A DNA stretch of 45,864 bases from an uncultured Prevotella sp. (GTDB taxonomy: Bacteria > Bacteroidota > Bacteroidia > Bacteroidales > Bacteroidaceae). The translations under genes and the position numbers were made by a program. The notes beneath the pieces were generated by a model, which made no database searches, was not told the DNA's origin, and was given only the letters and a program-made list of their open reading frames with translations. Shown here one piece after another: positions 34,601 to 42,722 of the stretch; position 1 is the stretch's first letter; each line of letters begins with the position of its first letter. The DNA lies in contig CAMVAI010000018.1 in assembly GCA_947165435.1 (NCBI GenBank), forward strand, positions 1 to 45,864, written 5' to 3'.

Positions 34601-34855
34601 GAGAACCTGCTGCACCACCTCTTCGAGCTGCTCAAGCCCGCCGCCGTCGAGGCCGTTGCCGGCGCCGACACTACCGACAGCCGCTACGCCATATTCCGCG
34701 TCACCACGCCGTCGGCACCCTCTGCATTCGATGCCCTGCTCTGTCGGCAGATAGTTCGTGACCACGGCGAGGCCACCCACCGGCGCGCCTGCGGCATCAA
34801 TACCGACCACGACATCATCACAATCACATTACCCAAATACAATGGAACAGTTTAA
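31664..34855 (+). CDS. Composite sensor histidine kinase (DUF5112/DUF5113-like)
   Basis: This 1,063-residue predicted sensor has an unusual double architecture. A lipoprotein-like signal ([14 protein letters not shown]) precedes a helical TPR-type sensor region (about 35-370) and a TM helix (about 376-396). A first HATPase domain (about 550-665) has [22 protein letters not shown] and [10 protein letters not shown] second hydrophobic stretch (about 669-687) leads to an outer region, a TM helix (about 843-865) and a final part with [20 protein letters not shown]916 there is a plausible phosphoacceptor, followed by a degenerate ATPase-like tail. This resembles the Bacteroidales DUF5112/DUF5113 family. 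The ATG at 31664 overlaps kdgA by 23 nt and the signal region coincides with the kdgA terminator. The response regulator overlaps the 3' end by 14 nt. Confidence 0.85.
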   Translation: MWQRLALKSFIHQGSAWLSSVLGLFLLSACTPSQKDRVDKLNAISYNYHYRNIDSTEHYARQAYRLASDYDDGRAEALNNMAFVSITRMDYRRAERQLDEALAVTDNQVELLIAEVQHMRLCQRRSNNRAFYEHRERATTHLKRIDEERHRLPVRLQQRMVYAASEMAIVNSTYYYYVGLEQQSADALKELNTDDIRRDTAQYLNYLYNIGAGGVLTEGTPERIYQDEMECLSHCLNIAERSGYPYFEANAKEALADHEQRLDLAEQALQGFQRFGDVYQIAGAYRTLASCYHAMGDDWRALDNLHQALADQRINQAPDLVASIREQLSVAYAAVNDKPQSDQNRNIYIDLQEQTRQDRELEARAGILDHAVNQLNWMILAVVAAIVVLLLLLWLFNRMNRQRREDHRLDDVLEQKNEEIAEARLRVGRNELRNLEQRAKVSMAMSILPLIDRILYAVHHLSADGAQPKTSAADGSQPQLSPADGAQLEYIRELTDTINEQNALLTQMIQLRQGELNMHIESFALQPLFDLVGRGKASFDMKGIRLCVEPTPAVVKADRVLTLFMLNTLADNARKFTDRGGEVTISARENADYVELSVADNGRGMSSQQLSHVFDHKVAGGHGFGLMNCKGIIEKYRKMSRLFSVCTLDADSTEGTGSRFFFRLPKGIVRCLLVGWGSLAVALGVQAADRHPAPATPASASSAVADATRLTAIDRAHIYADSAYFCNVNGHYSRTLLFADSCRQCLNEHYLQQHPEGRLLMTRNGDTNGTPAEIQWLHDGIDTNYQIILDIRNESAVAALSLHEWHLYAYNNKVYTQLFKELSADSTLADYVRQMQQSRTNKRIAVILLLILLVLIVPAYYMLYYRHRLYNRFRREHLQLTNLEMADDELRRAELEDAKLHVANAVLDNCLSTLKHETMYYPNRIRQLVDSRQLEPLAEVAGYYRELYDILIRQAISQVEHIQLHLRPVSLYGTTVLGDENLLHHLFELLKPAAVEAVAGADTTDSRYAIFRVTTPSAPSAFDALLCRQIVRDHGEATHRRACGINTDHDIITITLPKYNGTV
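31702..31745 (+). terminator. Intrinsic terminator after kdgA
   Basis: A 10-bp stem (31702-31711 with 31725-31734, one G-U pair) with a 13-nt loop is followed by TTTTCCTTTT. It begins 15 nt after the aldolase stop. It also falls within the codons for the signal peptide of the sensor kinase. Confidence 0.8.
33047..33130 (+). repeat. In-frame 30-nt repeats in the sensor kinase
   Basis: Three units, the last partial, encode [20 protein letters not shown] and PADGAQLE. They lie in the cytoplasmic part between the first TM helix and the first HATPase domain, where the dimerisation helices would be expected. Confidence 0.9.
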
Positions 34856-35558
34856 ACTTATCATCGTCGAGGACGTACCCCTCGAACTGAAAGGCACCGA
34901 GGGCATCGTGCGCAACGACATCCCCGAGGCCGACGTCATAGGCACCGCCGACAACGAAGCCTCCTATTGGAGGCTCATCAAGCAGCAGCAGCCCGACCTT
35001 GTACTGCTCGACCTGGGGCTGGGCGGCTCCACCACCGTTGGCGTGGAGATATGCCGTCAGACCAAGGCCGACTACCCGCAAGTCAAGATACTCATCTTCA
35101 CCGGCGAAATACTGAACGAGAAGCTGTGGGTTGACGTGCTCGACGCGGGAGCCGACGGCATCATCCTGAAGAGTGGCGAACTGCTGACGCGCCGCGACGT
35201 GATGGCCGTCATGGAGGGCAAGCAGCTGGTGTTCAACCAGCCCATCCTGCAGCGCATCGTCGAGCGATTCAAGTATGCCGTGTCGGGCGAGCTGGCCCGC
35301 CAGGAAGCCCTCATCAACTACGAGATAGACGAGTACGACGAGCGTTTCCTGCGCCATCTGGCTCTCGGCTACACGAAAGAGCAGATCACGTCGCTCCACG
35401 GCATGCCCTTCGGCGTGAAGAGCCTGGAGAAGCGGCAGAACGAGCTAGTGAAGAAACTCTTCCCCGGCGGCGAGAGCGTCAACGCCACACGCTTGGTGGT
35501 ACGCGCCATCGAGCTGCACATCCTCGACATCGACAACCTCGAACCCGACGCGAAGTAA
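34842..35558 (+). CDS. Response regulator paired with the sensor kinase
   Basis: The 238-residue protein has a receiver domain (about 1-125) with acidic residues E10-D11, the phosphoacceptor D57 in DLVLLDLGLGG and the conserved Lys in IILKSG. The C-terminal part (about 190-235) has YTKEQITSLHGMPFGVKSLE and RLVVRAIELHILD, which resembles a divergent LuxR-type helix-turn-helix (DUF5932-like in Bacteroidales). The ATG at 34842 overlaps the kinase gene by 14 nt, supporting a two-component pair. Target genes are unknown; the neighbouring membrane protein gene is a candidate. Confidence 0.9.
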   Translation: MEQFKLIIVEDVPLELKGTEGIVRNDIPEADVIGTADNEASYWRLIKQQQPDLVLLDLGLGGSTTVGVEICRQTKADYPQVKILIFTGEILNEKLWVDVLDAGADGIILKSGELLTRRDVMAVMEGKQLVFNQPILQRIVERFKYAVSGELARQEALINYEIDEYDERFLRHLALGYTKEQITSLHGMPFGVKSLEKRQNELVKKLFPGGESVNATRLVVRAIELHILDIDNLEPDAK

Positions 35559-35592
35559 ACCAACGCCCCGTACTACTCTTAGCAGCTACGAA

Positions 35593-36216
35593 ATGAAAGT
35601 TCCCTCCATGCGCCGACTACTGCCCAATGCTGCCCTCTGGCTCTTCATGGCCCAGCTGCTGCTGATGCTCGTATCGTGGATATACAGCGCAGCCTATCCC
35701 GCATCCGGCGTGCGCTCGCTGCTCGCTGCCGAGGGCATACGCTGGTTCTGCGCCCACTTTGCCGACATCGTGGCCACGCCCGTGCTCTCCTGGCTCCTGC
35801 TGGGCAGCATGGCCTTTGGAGCCCTGCGCCAAAGCCACATGCTCTCGCCGCAAGCCACCCGCGGCGCATCCTATCGCCGTGGGCGGGCCCTCATGCTCAC
35901 GCTCTTCGTGCTCCTGGCCTACGCCGCCGTCATCGTTCTGCTGGCCTTCGTGCCCCATGCCATCCTGCTCTCGGCCACCGGCAACCTGTGGCCGTCGCCC
36001 TTCTCGGCCAGCCTCGTGCCGCTGCTGTGCTTCGGTGTTGTGCTGCTCTCGTCGGTCTATGGCATCATGGCAGGCCACTTCGAGCATGTCGGCGACGTCT
36101 ATCATGCCCTGCTTTACGGCATCAGCAGCGGGGCGCCCCTGCTGCTGTTCTACGTGCTGGTCATCCAAATTTATGACTCGCTGTGCTATGTGCTCGCTCA
36201 AAACCCCTATTTTTAG
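35593..36216 (+). CDS. Multi-spanning membrane protein, AbgT-like N-terminal region
   Basis: The 207-residue protein has about five or six hydrophobic segments and a basic loop (RQSHMLSPQATRGASYRRGR). The segment LVSWIYSAAYPASGVRSLLA with EGIRWFCAHFADIV recalls the first part of AbgT-family transporters (p-aminobenzoyl-glutamate). The protein is less than half the AbgT length, so it may be a reduced paralogue or a separate family. It lies 34 nt after the response regulator and is probably co-transcribed, suggesting that the two-component system controls it or is modulated by it. The assignment is tentative. Confidence 0.7.
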   Translation: MKVPSMRRLLPNAALWLFMAQLLLMLVSWIYSAAYPASGVRSLLAAEGIRWFCAHFADIVATPVLSWLLLGSMAFGALRQSHMLSPQATRGASYRRGRALMLTLFVLLAYAAVIVLLAFVPHAILLSATGNLWPSPFSASLVPLLCFGVVLLSSVYGIMAGHFEHVGDVYHALLYGISSGAPLLLFYVLVIQIYDSLCYVLAQNPYF

Positions 36217-36242
36217 GTATTGCGGCGTTTGCTTTTTCTTCT

Positions 36243-36250
36243 TACCTTTG
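36243..36250 (+). promoter_or_regulatory. -7 element upstream of a candidate small RNA
   Basis: TACCTTTG matches the -7 consensus exactly. No TTTG occurs 19-21 bp upstream; the nearest, at 36228-36231, is only 11 bp away. It lies between the membrane protein stop and the terminator at 36305. Confidence 0.55.
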
Positions 36251-36254
36251 CACC

Positions 36255-36333
36255 GTGAATCAACATTATAATCACATAAAGTATTTGTTTAGTTTAGTAA
36301 AATAGGGCTCGCCGTGATGGCAAGCCCTTTTTT
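36255..36333 (+). ncRNA. Candidate small RNA or leader with terminator
   Basis: A -7 box at 36243-36250 and a strong terminator at 36305-36333 define a transcript of about 75-80 nt with no real gene. A 16-codon ORF begins with GTG at 36255 (MNQHYNHIKYLFSLVK) and stops at 36303-36305, right at the terminator stem. The unit might be a small RNA, a leader peptide without a downstream gene, or a relic of a lost gene's 5' end. Confidence 0.4.
36305..36333 (+). terminator. Strong intrinsic terminator
   Basis: A 9-position stem with one mismatch (36305-36313 with 36319-36327), loop GTGAT and a run of six T. It is a textbook intrinsic terminator about 90 nt after the membrane protein gene. Confidence 0.85.
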
Positions 36334-36410
36334 CTGGGGCATCATGTTTTTTTTCAACGCCCTACAGTCCATCATGTTTGGATACCTGGAAGTTTTTTCG
36401 CGAAAAAAAT

Positions 36411-36890
36411 TTTTTTCACAAAATTTGCTGCCACTCTGCCACCAACCTCCCGAAACCACTGTGTTTCAGACACATGCCGGTGGTGGCAGCAAGGTGGCAG
36501 GTGGCAGCAAAGCCCCACCCCCAACCCCTCCCCGAAAGGGAGAGGAGCGGCTGCGCGCAGGGGGTGACAGCAGGGTAGTGACATCAAACGATTCACCAAA
36601 CCTGTTCACCACAGTGAAAGCAGCGTTTTCTTGCGTAGAAAACATCGTTTTCCAGCGTAGAAAACGGCATTTTCCTGCATGGTAGCACACTCACTGCGTG
36701 TACTTAAAAAGTCAGACCATAAGAAGGAGTTCTATAAAATCATGCGCAGCCGCTCTCCTCCCTTTTGGGGAGGGGTTGTGGGTGGGGCCTTGCTGCCACT
36801 CTCCCACCATCTGCCACCACCGCTGCTTCCCCTTTGTACAAAGGGTTTCTGCGGTGTTGGTGGCAGAGTGGCAGCAAAAACAGAAAAAAA
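36411..36890. mobile_element. MITE-like element with about 150-bp imperfect inverted repeats
   Basis: The arms at 36411-36560 and 36743-36890 are imperfect reverse complements. Both have an outer block TTTTTTC...GCTGCCACTCTGCCACCAAC, a middle block GGTGGTGGCAG...GGCAGCAA and an inner block with CCCCACCC, AACCCCTCCCC and GAGCGGCTGCGC. Within each arm the outer and middle blocks are themselves partly complementary, so each arm could fold alone. The roughly 180-bp centre has no ORF with family features. There is no transposase, and target-site duplication was not identified. The inner CCCCTCCCC-type motif resembles dispersed repeats of Bacteroidetes genomes. Confidence 0.65.
36625..36682. repeat. 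Palindromic GTTTTC-N7-GAAAAC units
   Basis: GTTTTCTTGCGTAGAAAAC (36625-36643) and GTTTTCCAGCGTAGAAAAC (36647-36665) repeat with a 22-bp step, and a decayed third unit (ATTTTCCTGCATGG) follows. Each unit is a short palindrome. They lie in the centre of the inverted-repeat element. Confidence 0.85.
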
Positions 36891-37054
36891 ATAAATCTTA
36901 CAATATTGCTATGCTTCCTTACCGAGGTTATAAAGTTATAACTTCACCCTGCGTTTTTTTCGTCATCTATTTGCCGAATCAAAAATATGCCGAGAGGCAA
37001 CAAAAGTCAGCGAAGCTAACTGTGCCGGAAAGACGCACAGAAGGAGCTGGGCAC

Positions 37055-37474
37055 TCACCTCCTCTTCAGTTCCAGCACCTTGGGCAGTTTCTGCCATTTG
37101 CCGTTGCGTGGCACTTTGATGGTGCTGCCGCTTTCCTGCTTCAGCACATAGATGGAGTCGTTCTTAAGTGAGAGTGTCGCCGTCAGGTCCTCGCTGCCGA
37201 AGTCGTTGATGAGCTGCATGGTGGCCTTCGTGTCGTTTTCTATGTGGCAGCCGGTAACGACCCAGCAGAACGAGTTGCGCTGCTTGCCCAGATAGCCTGG
37301 CAGTTCGCCGTACAGCTCCTGTCCTGGAATGATGATGTTCTGCTCGTAGAAGTTGATGCGCATATAGACCTCGTATTCGTTATTATAAAGGTACGCGTGA
37401 AAAGGCTTGCCTGACGTTTGTCCTTGTGCGGCAGTGATGCACAGCAGTGAAAAGATGATGAAAAGTGTTCGCAT
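37055..37474 (-). CDS. Small secreted hypothetical protein
   Basis: The 139-residue protein starts MRTLFIIFSLLCITAAQGQ, a signal peptide cleaved near residue 19. The mature part is beta-rich and polar (YEVYMRINFYEQNIIIPGQE, ATLSLKNDSIYVLK) and ends in basic residues. No family was recognised. It may be a small periplasmic or outer-membrane-associated protein. The start at 37474 is preferred to the upstream ATG because the latter adds a non-signal extension and abuts the promoter. It is divergent from glycogen synthase and has its own -7 element. Confidence 0.8.
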   Translation of the reverse strand: MRTLFIIFSLLCITAAQGQTSGKPFHAYLYNNEYEVYMRINFYEQNIIIPGQELYGELPGYLGKQRNSFCWVVTGCHIENDTKATMQLINDFGSEDLTATLSLKNDSIYVLKQESGSTIKVPRNGKWQKLPKVLELKRR

Positions 37475-37501
37475 ATTACGTTTCAATGACAAAGTTTGCT
37501 G

Positions 37502-37509
37502 CAAAAGTA
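37502..37509 (-). promoter_or_regulatory. -7 element for the small secreted protein
   Basis: TACTTTTG on the minus strand, 28 nt upstream of the start. No TTTG with standard spacing was seen, so the assignment rests on the -7 box. Confidence 0.55.
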
Positions 37510-37584
37510 CACAATCTATGTCAAAAAATAATCGTTTACGCAGAAATATCTTTAAAAAATTGATAAGATTTAGAAAATATTAAG

Positions 37585-37592
37585 TAACTTTG
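37585..37592 (+). promoter_or_regulatory. -7 element for glycogen synthase
   Basis: TAACTTTG matches TAnnTTTG and lies 21 nt before the glycogen synthase start. The -33 region is weak (TTGA near 37560). Confidence 0.65.
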
Positions 37593-37613
37593 CACCCGCA
37601 ATACTGGTATTAA

Positions 37614-39299
37614 ATGGTAAAAGATTTATTGAGACCCGACTACATCTTCGAATCGAGTTGGGAAGTATGTAATAAAGTAGGCGGCATTTACACCGTGCTA
37701 TCTACGCGTGCCAAGACGCTACAGGACGAGATGAAAGACCGTATACTGTTCATCGGTCCTGACTTCTGGAAGGAAAATGAGAGTCCTTATTTCAGAGAAG
37801 AGAAGTCGCTCTTTGCTGCCTGGCAATGGGTAGCCAAGGAATCTGGGCTGTCCGTGAGGGTAGGGCGGTGGACGGTGCCCGGCGAGCCTATCGCCATACT
37901 TGTGGATTTCTCCCCTTTCTTTGAACAGAAGAACGAGATATATGCCTGGTTGTGGGAACATTACGGTGTCGATTCGCTTCACGCCTATGGAGACTACGAC
38001 GAGGCATCAATGTTTTCGTATGCAGCAGCCCGCGTGGTGGAGAGTTTCTACCACTGGAAGACGGAGTTGGGCGAATGGAAGGACGGCGTAGAGAAGATAG
38101 TGTATCACGCCAACGAGTGGATGTGCGGTCTGGGTGCCCTCTACGTCAACAACCACCTGCCGCAGATAGGCACCGTGTTCACCACCCATGCCACCAGTAT
38201 CGGGCGTTCGATAGCTGGCAATCAGAAGCCGCTGTACGACTATCTCTTTGCCTATAATGGCGACCAGATGGCCGGCGAACTGAATATGCAGTCGAAGCAC
38301 TCCATAGAGAAGCAGACGGCGATGTTCGTTGACTGTTTTACCACCGTCAGCGATATCACCGCCAACGAGTGTAAGGAGCTGCTCGACAAGCCCGTCGATG
38401 TGGTGCTGCCCAACGGTTTCGACAACAGCTTTGTGCCCAAGACCGCCGTGTTCACCCGCAAGCGCCGTGCTGCGCGCCGCCGTCTGCTCGACGTGGCCAA
38501 TGCCCTGCTGGGCGAGACGCTGGGCGACGACACGCTGATTGTGTCAACCAGCGGTCGCTACGAGTTCCGCAACAAAGGCATTGATGTCTTTGTAGAAGCC
38601 ATGAACCGGCTGCTGCGCGACCGCGACCTGAAGAAGAAGGTGCTGGCATTCATCGAGGTGCCGGGGTGGGTTGGCGAGCCGCGCAAGGACCTGCAGGAGC
38701 GCTTGGCGGGCAAAGCGTCGTACGACACGCCGCTCGACGTGCCGCAGGTGACCCATTGGCTACACAACATGAGCCACGACAACGTGCTGGGCATGATGAA
38801 ATACTACGACATGCACAACCGTCGCGAAGACAACGTGAAGGTGATCTTCCTGCCCTGCTATTTAGACGGACAGGACGGCATCGTCAATCTGAGCTATTAC
38901 GACGTGGTGTTGGGCAACGACCTCTGCATCTATCCCTCCTACTACGAGCCGTGGGGATATACCCCGCTCGAAGCCATCGCCTTCAAGGTGCCTTGCATCA
39001 CTACCGACCTGGCAGGATTCGGCCTGTGGGCCAACAAGGAGATAGGCCGCTATGGCGAGATAGAGGACGGCGTGAAGGTGATCCACCGTACGGACTATAA
39101 CTACTCGGAGGTGGCCGATGCCATCAAGGACACCGTGGCCCGCTTTTCGGCGATGGACGACAAGGAGGTGGAGGCCTGCCGCAAGAAGGCCGATGCCTTG
39201 TCGAAGAAAGCCCTGTGGAGCGAGTTCATACAGTATTACCACGAGGCCTACGACATCGCTCTGCGCAAGGCTGCGGCCCGCATGGACAACCACCGGTGA
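37614..39299 (+). CDS. Glycogen synthase (eukaryote-like, GT3-type)
   Basis: The enzyme elongates alpha-1,4-glucan from a nucleotide-glucose donor. The 561-residue product opens with FESSWEVCNKVGGIYTVLST, the GT3-like acceptor-side loop with the KVGGI motif. It also has VYHANEWMCGLGALY, VFTTHATSIGRSIAG and VLPNGFDN. The C-terminal EX7E-type region is YPSYYEPWGYTPLEAIAF. This pattern is closer to the yeast/animal synthase than to bacterial GlgA, as is common in Bacteroidetes. alpha-Glucan phosphorylase follows after 127 nt, so synthesis and breakdown of glycogen are paired. Confidence 0.93.
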   Translation: MVKDLLRPDYIFESSWEVCNKVGGIYTVLSTRAKTLQDEMKDRILFIGPDFWKENESPYFREEKSLFAAWQWVAKESGLSVRVGRWTVPGEPIAILVDFSPFFEQKNEIYAWLWEHYGVDSLHAYGDYDEASMFSYAAARVVESFYHWKTELGEWKDGVEKIVYHANEWMCGLGALYVNNHLPQIGTVFTTHATSIGRSIAGNQKPLYDYLFAYNGDQMAGELNMQSKHSIEKQTAMFVDCFTTVSDITANECKELLDKPVDVVLPNGFDNSFVPKTAVFTRKRRAARRRLLDVANALLGETLGDDTLIVSTSGRYEFRNKGIDVFVEAMNRLLRDRDLKKKVLAFIEVPGWVGEPRKDLQERLAGKASYDTPLDVPQVTHWLHNMSHDNVLGMMKYYDMHNRREDNVKVIFLPCYLDGQDGIVNLSYYDVVLGNDLCIYPSYYEPWGYTPLEAIAFKVPCITTDLAGFGLWANKEIGRYGEIEDGVKVIHRTDYNYSEVADAIKDTVARFSAMDDKEVEACRKKADALSKKALWSEFIQYYHEAYDIALRKAAARMDNHR

Positions 39300-39426
39300 C
39301 ACGCCGCTGGCGGCAGTGCCAACAGACAGAAAAAGAACAAATAAACAAAGTAATAACAACACGGGGCTACGAACGCCTGTTCAGAACCCCACCCCCTGAC
39401 TCAGAGGGAAAAGCAAACAAGTAATT

Positions 39427-42003
39427 ATGAAAATTAAAGCTGATTATGCAAATGCTCCACAGTGGAAAGACCTGATAGTCAAGTCGAGTCTGCCTGAGGA
39501 GCTGAAGTGTCTGGACGAGATTGCCCACAATATGTGGTGGGTATGGAACTACGAGGCCCGCGACCTGTTCCGCGACCTCGACCCTGAGCTTTATCACGAT
39601 GTGAAGCACAATCCCGTGATGCTGTTGGAGCGTCTTGGCTTGGACCGCAAGGAAGAGATTGTGAAAGACAAGTCGCTCATGAAGCGCATCAAGGACTGCT
39701 ATGCCCATTTCCGCGCATATATGGATGTCAAGCCCAACAAGAACCGCCCCTCGGTGGCCTATTTCTGCATGGAGTACGGCATCCACTCGGCTCTGAAGAT
39801 TTACTCGGGCGGCCTGGGCATGCTCGCCGGCGACTATGTCAAGGAGGCCAGCGACTCGAATGTTGACATGTGTGCCGTGGGCTTCCTCTATCGCTTCGGC
39901 TACTTCACACAGAGCCTCTCGATGGACGGACAGCAGATAGCCAACTACGAGTCGCAGAACTTCGGTTCGCTGCCCATCGTACGCCAGCTCGACAAAGACG
40001 GCAACCCGCTGGTCATCGACGTGCCCTACACCAACTATCAGGTGCATGCCTACGTGTGGTGTGTCAATGTGGGCCGCGTGAAGCTCTACCTGCTGGACAC
40101 CGACAACGAGATGAACTCTGACTTCGACAAGCCCATCACCCACTCACTCTATGGCGGCGACTGGGAGAACCGTCTGAAGCAGGAGATACTGCTCGGCATC
40201 GGCGGCATGCTGCTGCTGAAGAAGCTGGGCATCAAGAAAGACATCTACCACTGCAACGAGGGCCACGCCGCGCTCTGCAACCTGCAGCGACTCTGCGACT
40301 ATATCGACGAGGGTCTCACCTTCAACCAGGCACTGGAACTGGTGCGTGCCAGCGGTCTATATACCGTACACACACCGGTGCCTGCCGGACACGACTACTT
40401 CGACGAGGGACTCTTCGGCAAGTACATGGGCGGCTATCCCCAGAAGCTCGGCATCACGTGGGACGAATTCATCGGCATGGGACGTACCAACCCCGAAGAC
40501 CACGGCGAGAAGTTCTGCATGTCCACCTTCGCCTGCAACACCTGCCAGGAGGTCAACGGCGTGTCGATGCTGCACGGATGGGTCAGCCAGAAGATGTTCG
40601 CTCCCATCTGGAACGGATACTATCCTGAAGAGAATCATGTGGGCTACGTCACCAATGGCGTACACTTCCCCACCTGGTGTGCTACCGAGTGGCGCCGCGT
40701 CTATGCCAAGTATTTCGACGAGAAGCACTTCAGCGACCAGTCGAACGAAGAGATATGGCACGGCATCTACAACTGCCCCGACGAAGAGATATGGGCCACC
40801 CGCATGGCGCTGAAGCAGAAGCTCTTCGACTATATCAAGGAGCAGTTCCGTGAGACGTGGCTCCGCAACCAGGGCGACCCCTCGCGTGTGGTACGCCTGC
40901 TGGACCAGATGAACCCCAATGCGCTGGTCATCGGATTCTGCCGCCGCTTTGCCACCTACAAGCGTGCCCACCTGCTGTTCACCGACGAGGCTCGTCTGTC
41001 GAAGATTGTCAACGACCCCGAGCATCCCGTCATTTTCCTCTTTGCCGGCAAGGCACACCCTGCCGACGGTGCCGGACAGGGCCTTATCAAGAAAATCTAC
41101 GAGATTTCGCAGCGTCCTGAGTTCCTCGGCAAGATTATTTTCCTCGAGGACTATGACTTCCTGCTGGCACGCCGTCTCGTCAGCGGTGTCGATATCTGGA
41201 TGAACACTCCCACACGACCCCTGGAGGCTTCAGGTACGTCTGGCGAGAAAGCCGAGATGAACGGTGTCGTCAACCTCTCCGTCAAGGACGGCTGGTGGCT
41301 CGAAGGCTATCGCGAGGGTGCCGGATGGGCCCTCACCGAGAAGCGCACCTACCAGAACCAGGGCTATCAGGACCAGCTCGACGCTGCCACCATCTACGGT
41401 CTGCTGGAGAACGAGATTATTCCCCTCTACTACAACAAGAACAAGAAGGGGATCTCCGAGGGCTGGATCAAGGTTATCAAGAACTCTATCGCACAGATTG
41501 CACCCCACTATACGATGAAGCGTCAGCTCGACGACTACTACACCAAGTTCTACGAGAAGCTGGCCAAGCGCTTCAAGGAAATCTCGAAAGACGGCTACCG
41601 TGTGGCCAAGGAGCTTGCACAGTGGAAGGAAGCCGTCGCCGAGCGTTGGGATGCCATCAACGTGGTCAGCAGCGAGTGGACATTCCCCACTGCTGGTCTG
41701 CAAGCTGGCGAGAAGTACACCATCCGTTATGTCATCAACGAGCAGGGTCTCGACGATGCCGTAGGTTTGGAGAAGGTAAACATCTATGTCAACAAGGAAG
41801 GCGAGGAGCGTGTCTATAATGTGGAGCCGCTGAAGATGGTGAAGCACGAAGGCAACAACTACGTCTTCGAGGCCACGTTCAGCCCGCAGCGCTTCGGACA
41901 GTACAAGTCGGCTATCCGCATGTACCCGAAGAACAAGAACCTGCCTCACCGTCAGGACTTCTGCTACGTCAAGTGGCTGGAGCTGCCCGCCAGCAACAAC
42001 TAA
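39427..42003 (+). CDS. glgP: alpha-Glucan phosphorylase (GT35, DUF3417-type)
   Basis: The enzyme releases glucose-1-phosphate from glycogen using PLP. The 858-residue product has an N-terminal DUF3417-like region (about 1-110: [18 protein letters not shown]). The catalytic part has [34 protein letters not shown] and the PLP lysine in [14 protein letters not shown] (K608). This variant form, as in Thermotoga and archaeal enzymes, differs from E. coli GlgP at the PLP motif. The last 100 residues form a beta-rich domain. A very stable hairpin follows the gene. Confidence 0.94.
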   Translation: MKIKADYANAPQWKDLIVKSSLPEELKCLDEIAHNMWWVWNYEARDLFRDLDPELYHDVKHNPVMLLERLGLDRKEEIVKDKSLMKRIKDCYAHFRAYMDVKPNKNRPSVAYFCMEYGIHSALKIYSGGLGMLAGDYVKEASDSNVDMCAVGFLYRFGYFTQSLSMDGQQIANYESQNFGSLPIVRQLDKDGNPLVIDVPYTNYQVHAYVWCVNVGRVKLYLLDTDNEMNSDFDKPITHSLYGGDWENRLKQEILLGIGGMLLLKKLGIKKDIYHCNEGHAALCNLQRLCDYIDEGLTFNQALELVRASGLYTVHTPVPAGHDYFDEGLFGKYMGGYPQKLGITWDEFIGMGRTNPEDHGEKFCMSTFACNTCQEVNGVSMLHGWVSQKMFAPIWNGYYPEENHVGYVTNGVHFPTWCATEWRRVYAKYFDEKHFSDQSNEEIWHGIYNCPDEEIWATRMALKQKLFDYIKEQFRETWLRNQGDPSRVVRLLDQMNPNALVIGFCRRFATYKRAHLLFTDEARLSKIVNDPEHPVIFLFAGKAHPADGAGQGLIKKIYEISQRPEFLGKIIFLEDYDFLLARRLVSGVDIWMNTPTRPLEASGTSGEKAEMNGVVNLSVKDGWWLEGYREGAGWALTEKRTYQNQGYQDQLDAATIYGLLENEIIPLYYNKNKKGISEGWIKVIKNSIAQIAPHYTMKRQLDDYYTKFYEKLAKRFKEISKDGYRVAKELAQWKEAVAERWDAINVVSSEWTFPTAGLQAGEKYTIRYVINEQGLDDAVGLEKVNIYVNKEGEERVYNVEPLKMVKHEGNNYVFEATFSPQRFGQYKSAIRMYPKNKNLPHRQDFCYVKWLELPASNN

Positions 42004-42077
42004 AAGCGAAGCATGGCTCACCCCGTCGGGGGTGGGCTGGCTATACACCTCCATGTGGGAGTGTGGCGACATACAGC

Positions 42078-42133
42078 ATTGAAAAGAAACGAGGCGCGTC
42101 CACCATTGCGGATGCGCCTCGTTTCTTTTCAAT
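42078..42133. terminator. Very long hairpin terminator after glgP
   Basis: A 24-bp stem (42078-42101 with 42110-42133) with an 8-nt loop and a single G-U pair ends in T-rich sequence in both directions. It could stop transcription from glgP and from the tRNA side. It lies 75 nt past the glgP stop. Confidence 0.9.
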
Positions 42134-42203
42134 GTTTTGTCGGTAGAGCTGCTGTAGCTTGCAGCCACACCACGACCACCCATTTATTGTAAATAACTTG
42201 ATG

Positions 42204-42232
42204 AAAAAAAAGACAGACCTTTCAGTCTGTCT
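42204..42232 (-). terminator. Terminator for tRNA-Arg
   Basis: On the minus strand an 8-bp stem (AGACAGAC with GTCTGTCT) and 6-nt loop are followed by a run of seven or eight T, starting 13 nt after the tRNA 3' end. Confidence 0.9.
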
Positions 42233-42244
42233 CTCTCTGCTCTG

Positions 42245-42318
42245 TGACTCCCGCGGGATTCAAACCCACAACCTTCTGATCCGTAGTCAGATGCTCTATT
42301 CAGTTGAGCTAGGGAGCC
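42245..42318 (-). tRNA. tRNA-Arg (anticodon ACG)
   Basis: The minus-strand sequence begins GGCTCCCTAGCTCAACTGA. The acceptor stem is GGCTCCC/GGGAGTC, the D arm is standard, the anticodon stem TCTGA/TCAGA has loop CTACGGA (anticodon ACG), and the T loop is GGTTTGAATCC. The discriminator is A and CCA is not encoded. ACG is normally deaminated to ICG to read CGN codons. It has its own promoter and terminator. Confidence 0.97.
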
Positions 42319-42338
42319 TCATTCCTTTTAAGCGAGTG

Positions 42339-42370
42339 CAAAGGTACGGACTTTTATTTGAACTACCAAA
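42339..42370 (-). promoter_or_regulatory. Promoter for tRNA-Arg
   Basis: On the minus strand TTTG (42367-42370) and TACCTTTG (42339-42346) are 20 bp apart, about 20 nt before the tRNA 5' end. Confidence 0.85.
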
Positions 42371-42450
42371 TTTTTTTCGCATTTTTTTCAAAAAAAGTGC
42401 ATTTTTCTCTTTTTTACGTGAAATAAGCAGGTAGTTTGACGAATATTTTA

Positions 42451-42458
42451 TATCTTTG
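42451..42458 (+). promoter_or_regulatory. -7 element upstream of the SusC-like remnant and uvrA
   Basis: TATCTTTG matches TAnnTTTG and lies 28 nt before the remnant's ATG. The nearest TTTG is at 42435-42438 with only a 12-bp spacer, so the -33 part is not convincing. Confidence 0.55.
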
Positions 42459-42485
42459 CAAGACCAAAAGCAATGATCAAATAGA

Positions 42486-42722
42486 ATGAAGATACTTCCA
42501 AGAAAAGTCGGATATACCGTTGGCATACTGAAGCTGCTCATGGCTCTGTCGGTGTCGGCCCAGTCTCGCGTGGACACCACCGTAGTCAGCATCGGCTACG
42601 GAAAGAGCGGGCTGAACACGCTGGCCGGTGCCATCAATCAGGTGACGCAGGACAAGATGAACAAGGGTTTGGTAATACATACACATCTTAGCAGAAAACT
42701 ATGGATAATTATATCGAGATAA
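42486..42722 (+). pseudogene. 5' remnant of a SusC-like TonB-dependent receptor
   Basis: This 78-codon frame starts with a signal-peptide-like segment (VGILKLLMALSVSAQ). It continues DTTVVSIGYGKSGLNTLAGA and INQVTQDKMNKGLV, which matches the beginning of the plug domain of SusC-type receptors. After KGLV the homology stops abruptly at about residue 62. The frame then runs 22 nt into uvrA. Nothing of the remaining roughly 900 residues is present. It looks like a deletion that fused the receptor's promoter and first 60 codons to the uvrA start. It may still be translated as a leader. Confidence 0.7.

Larger units (their letters stand above)
36334..37054. other. Repeat-rich gene-free region
   Basis: There is no supported gene over about 720 bp. 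The region contains a perfect palindrome of T and A runs around CGCG (36393-36408), the two arms of a large inverted repeat (36411-36560 and 36743-36890), and GTTTTC/GAAAAC palindromic units between them. The final 150 bp before 37055 are AT-rich and show nothing recognisable. Confidence 0.7.

Noticed and set aside
33299..34810. 503-codon open frame opposite the sensor kinase
   Set aside because: It is low in motif content and fully antisense to a gene with clear kinase and TM features.
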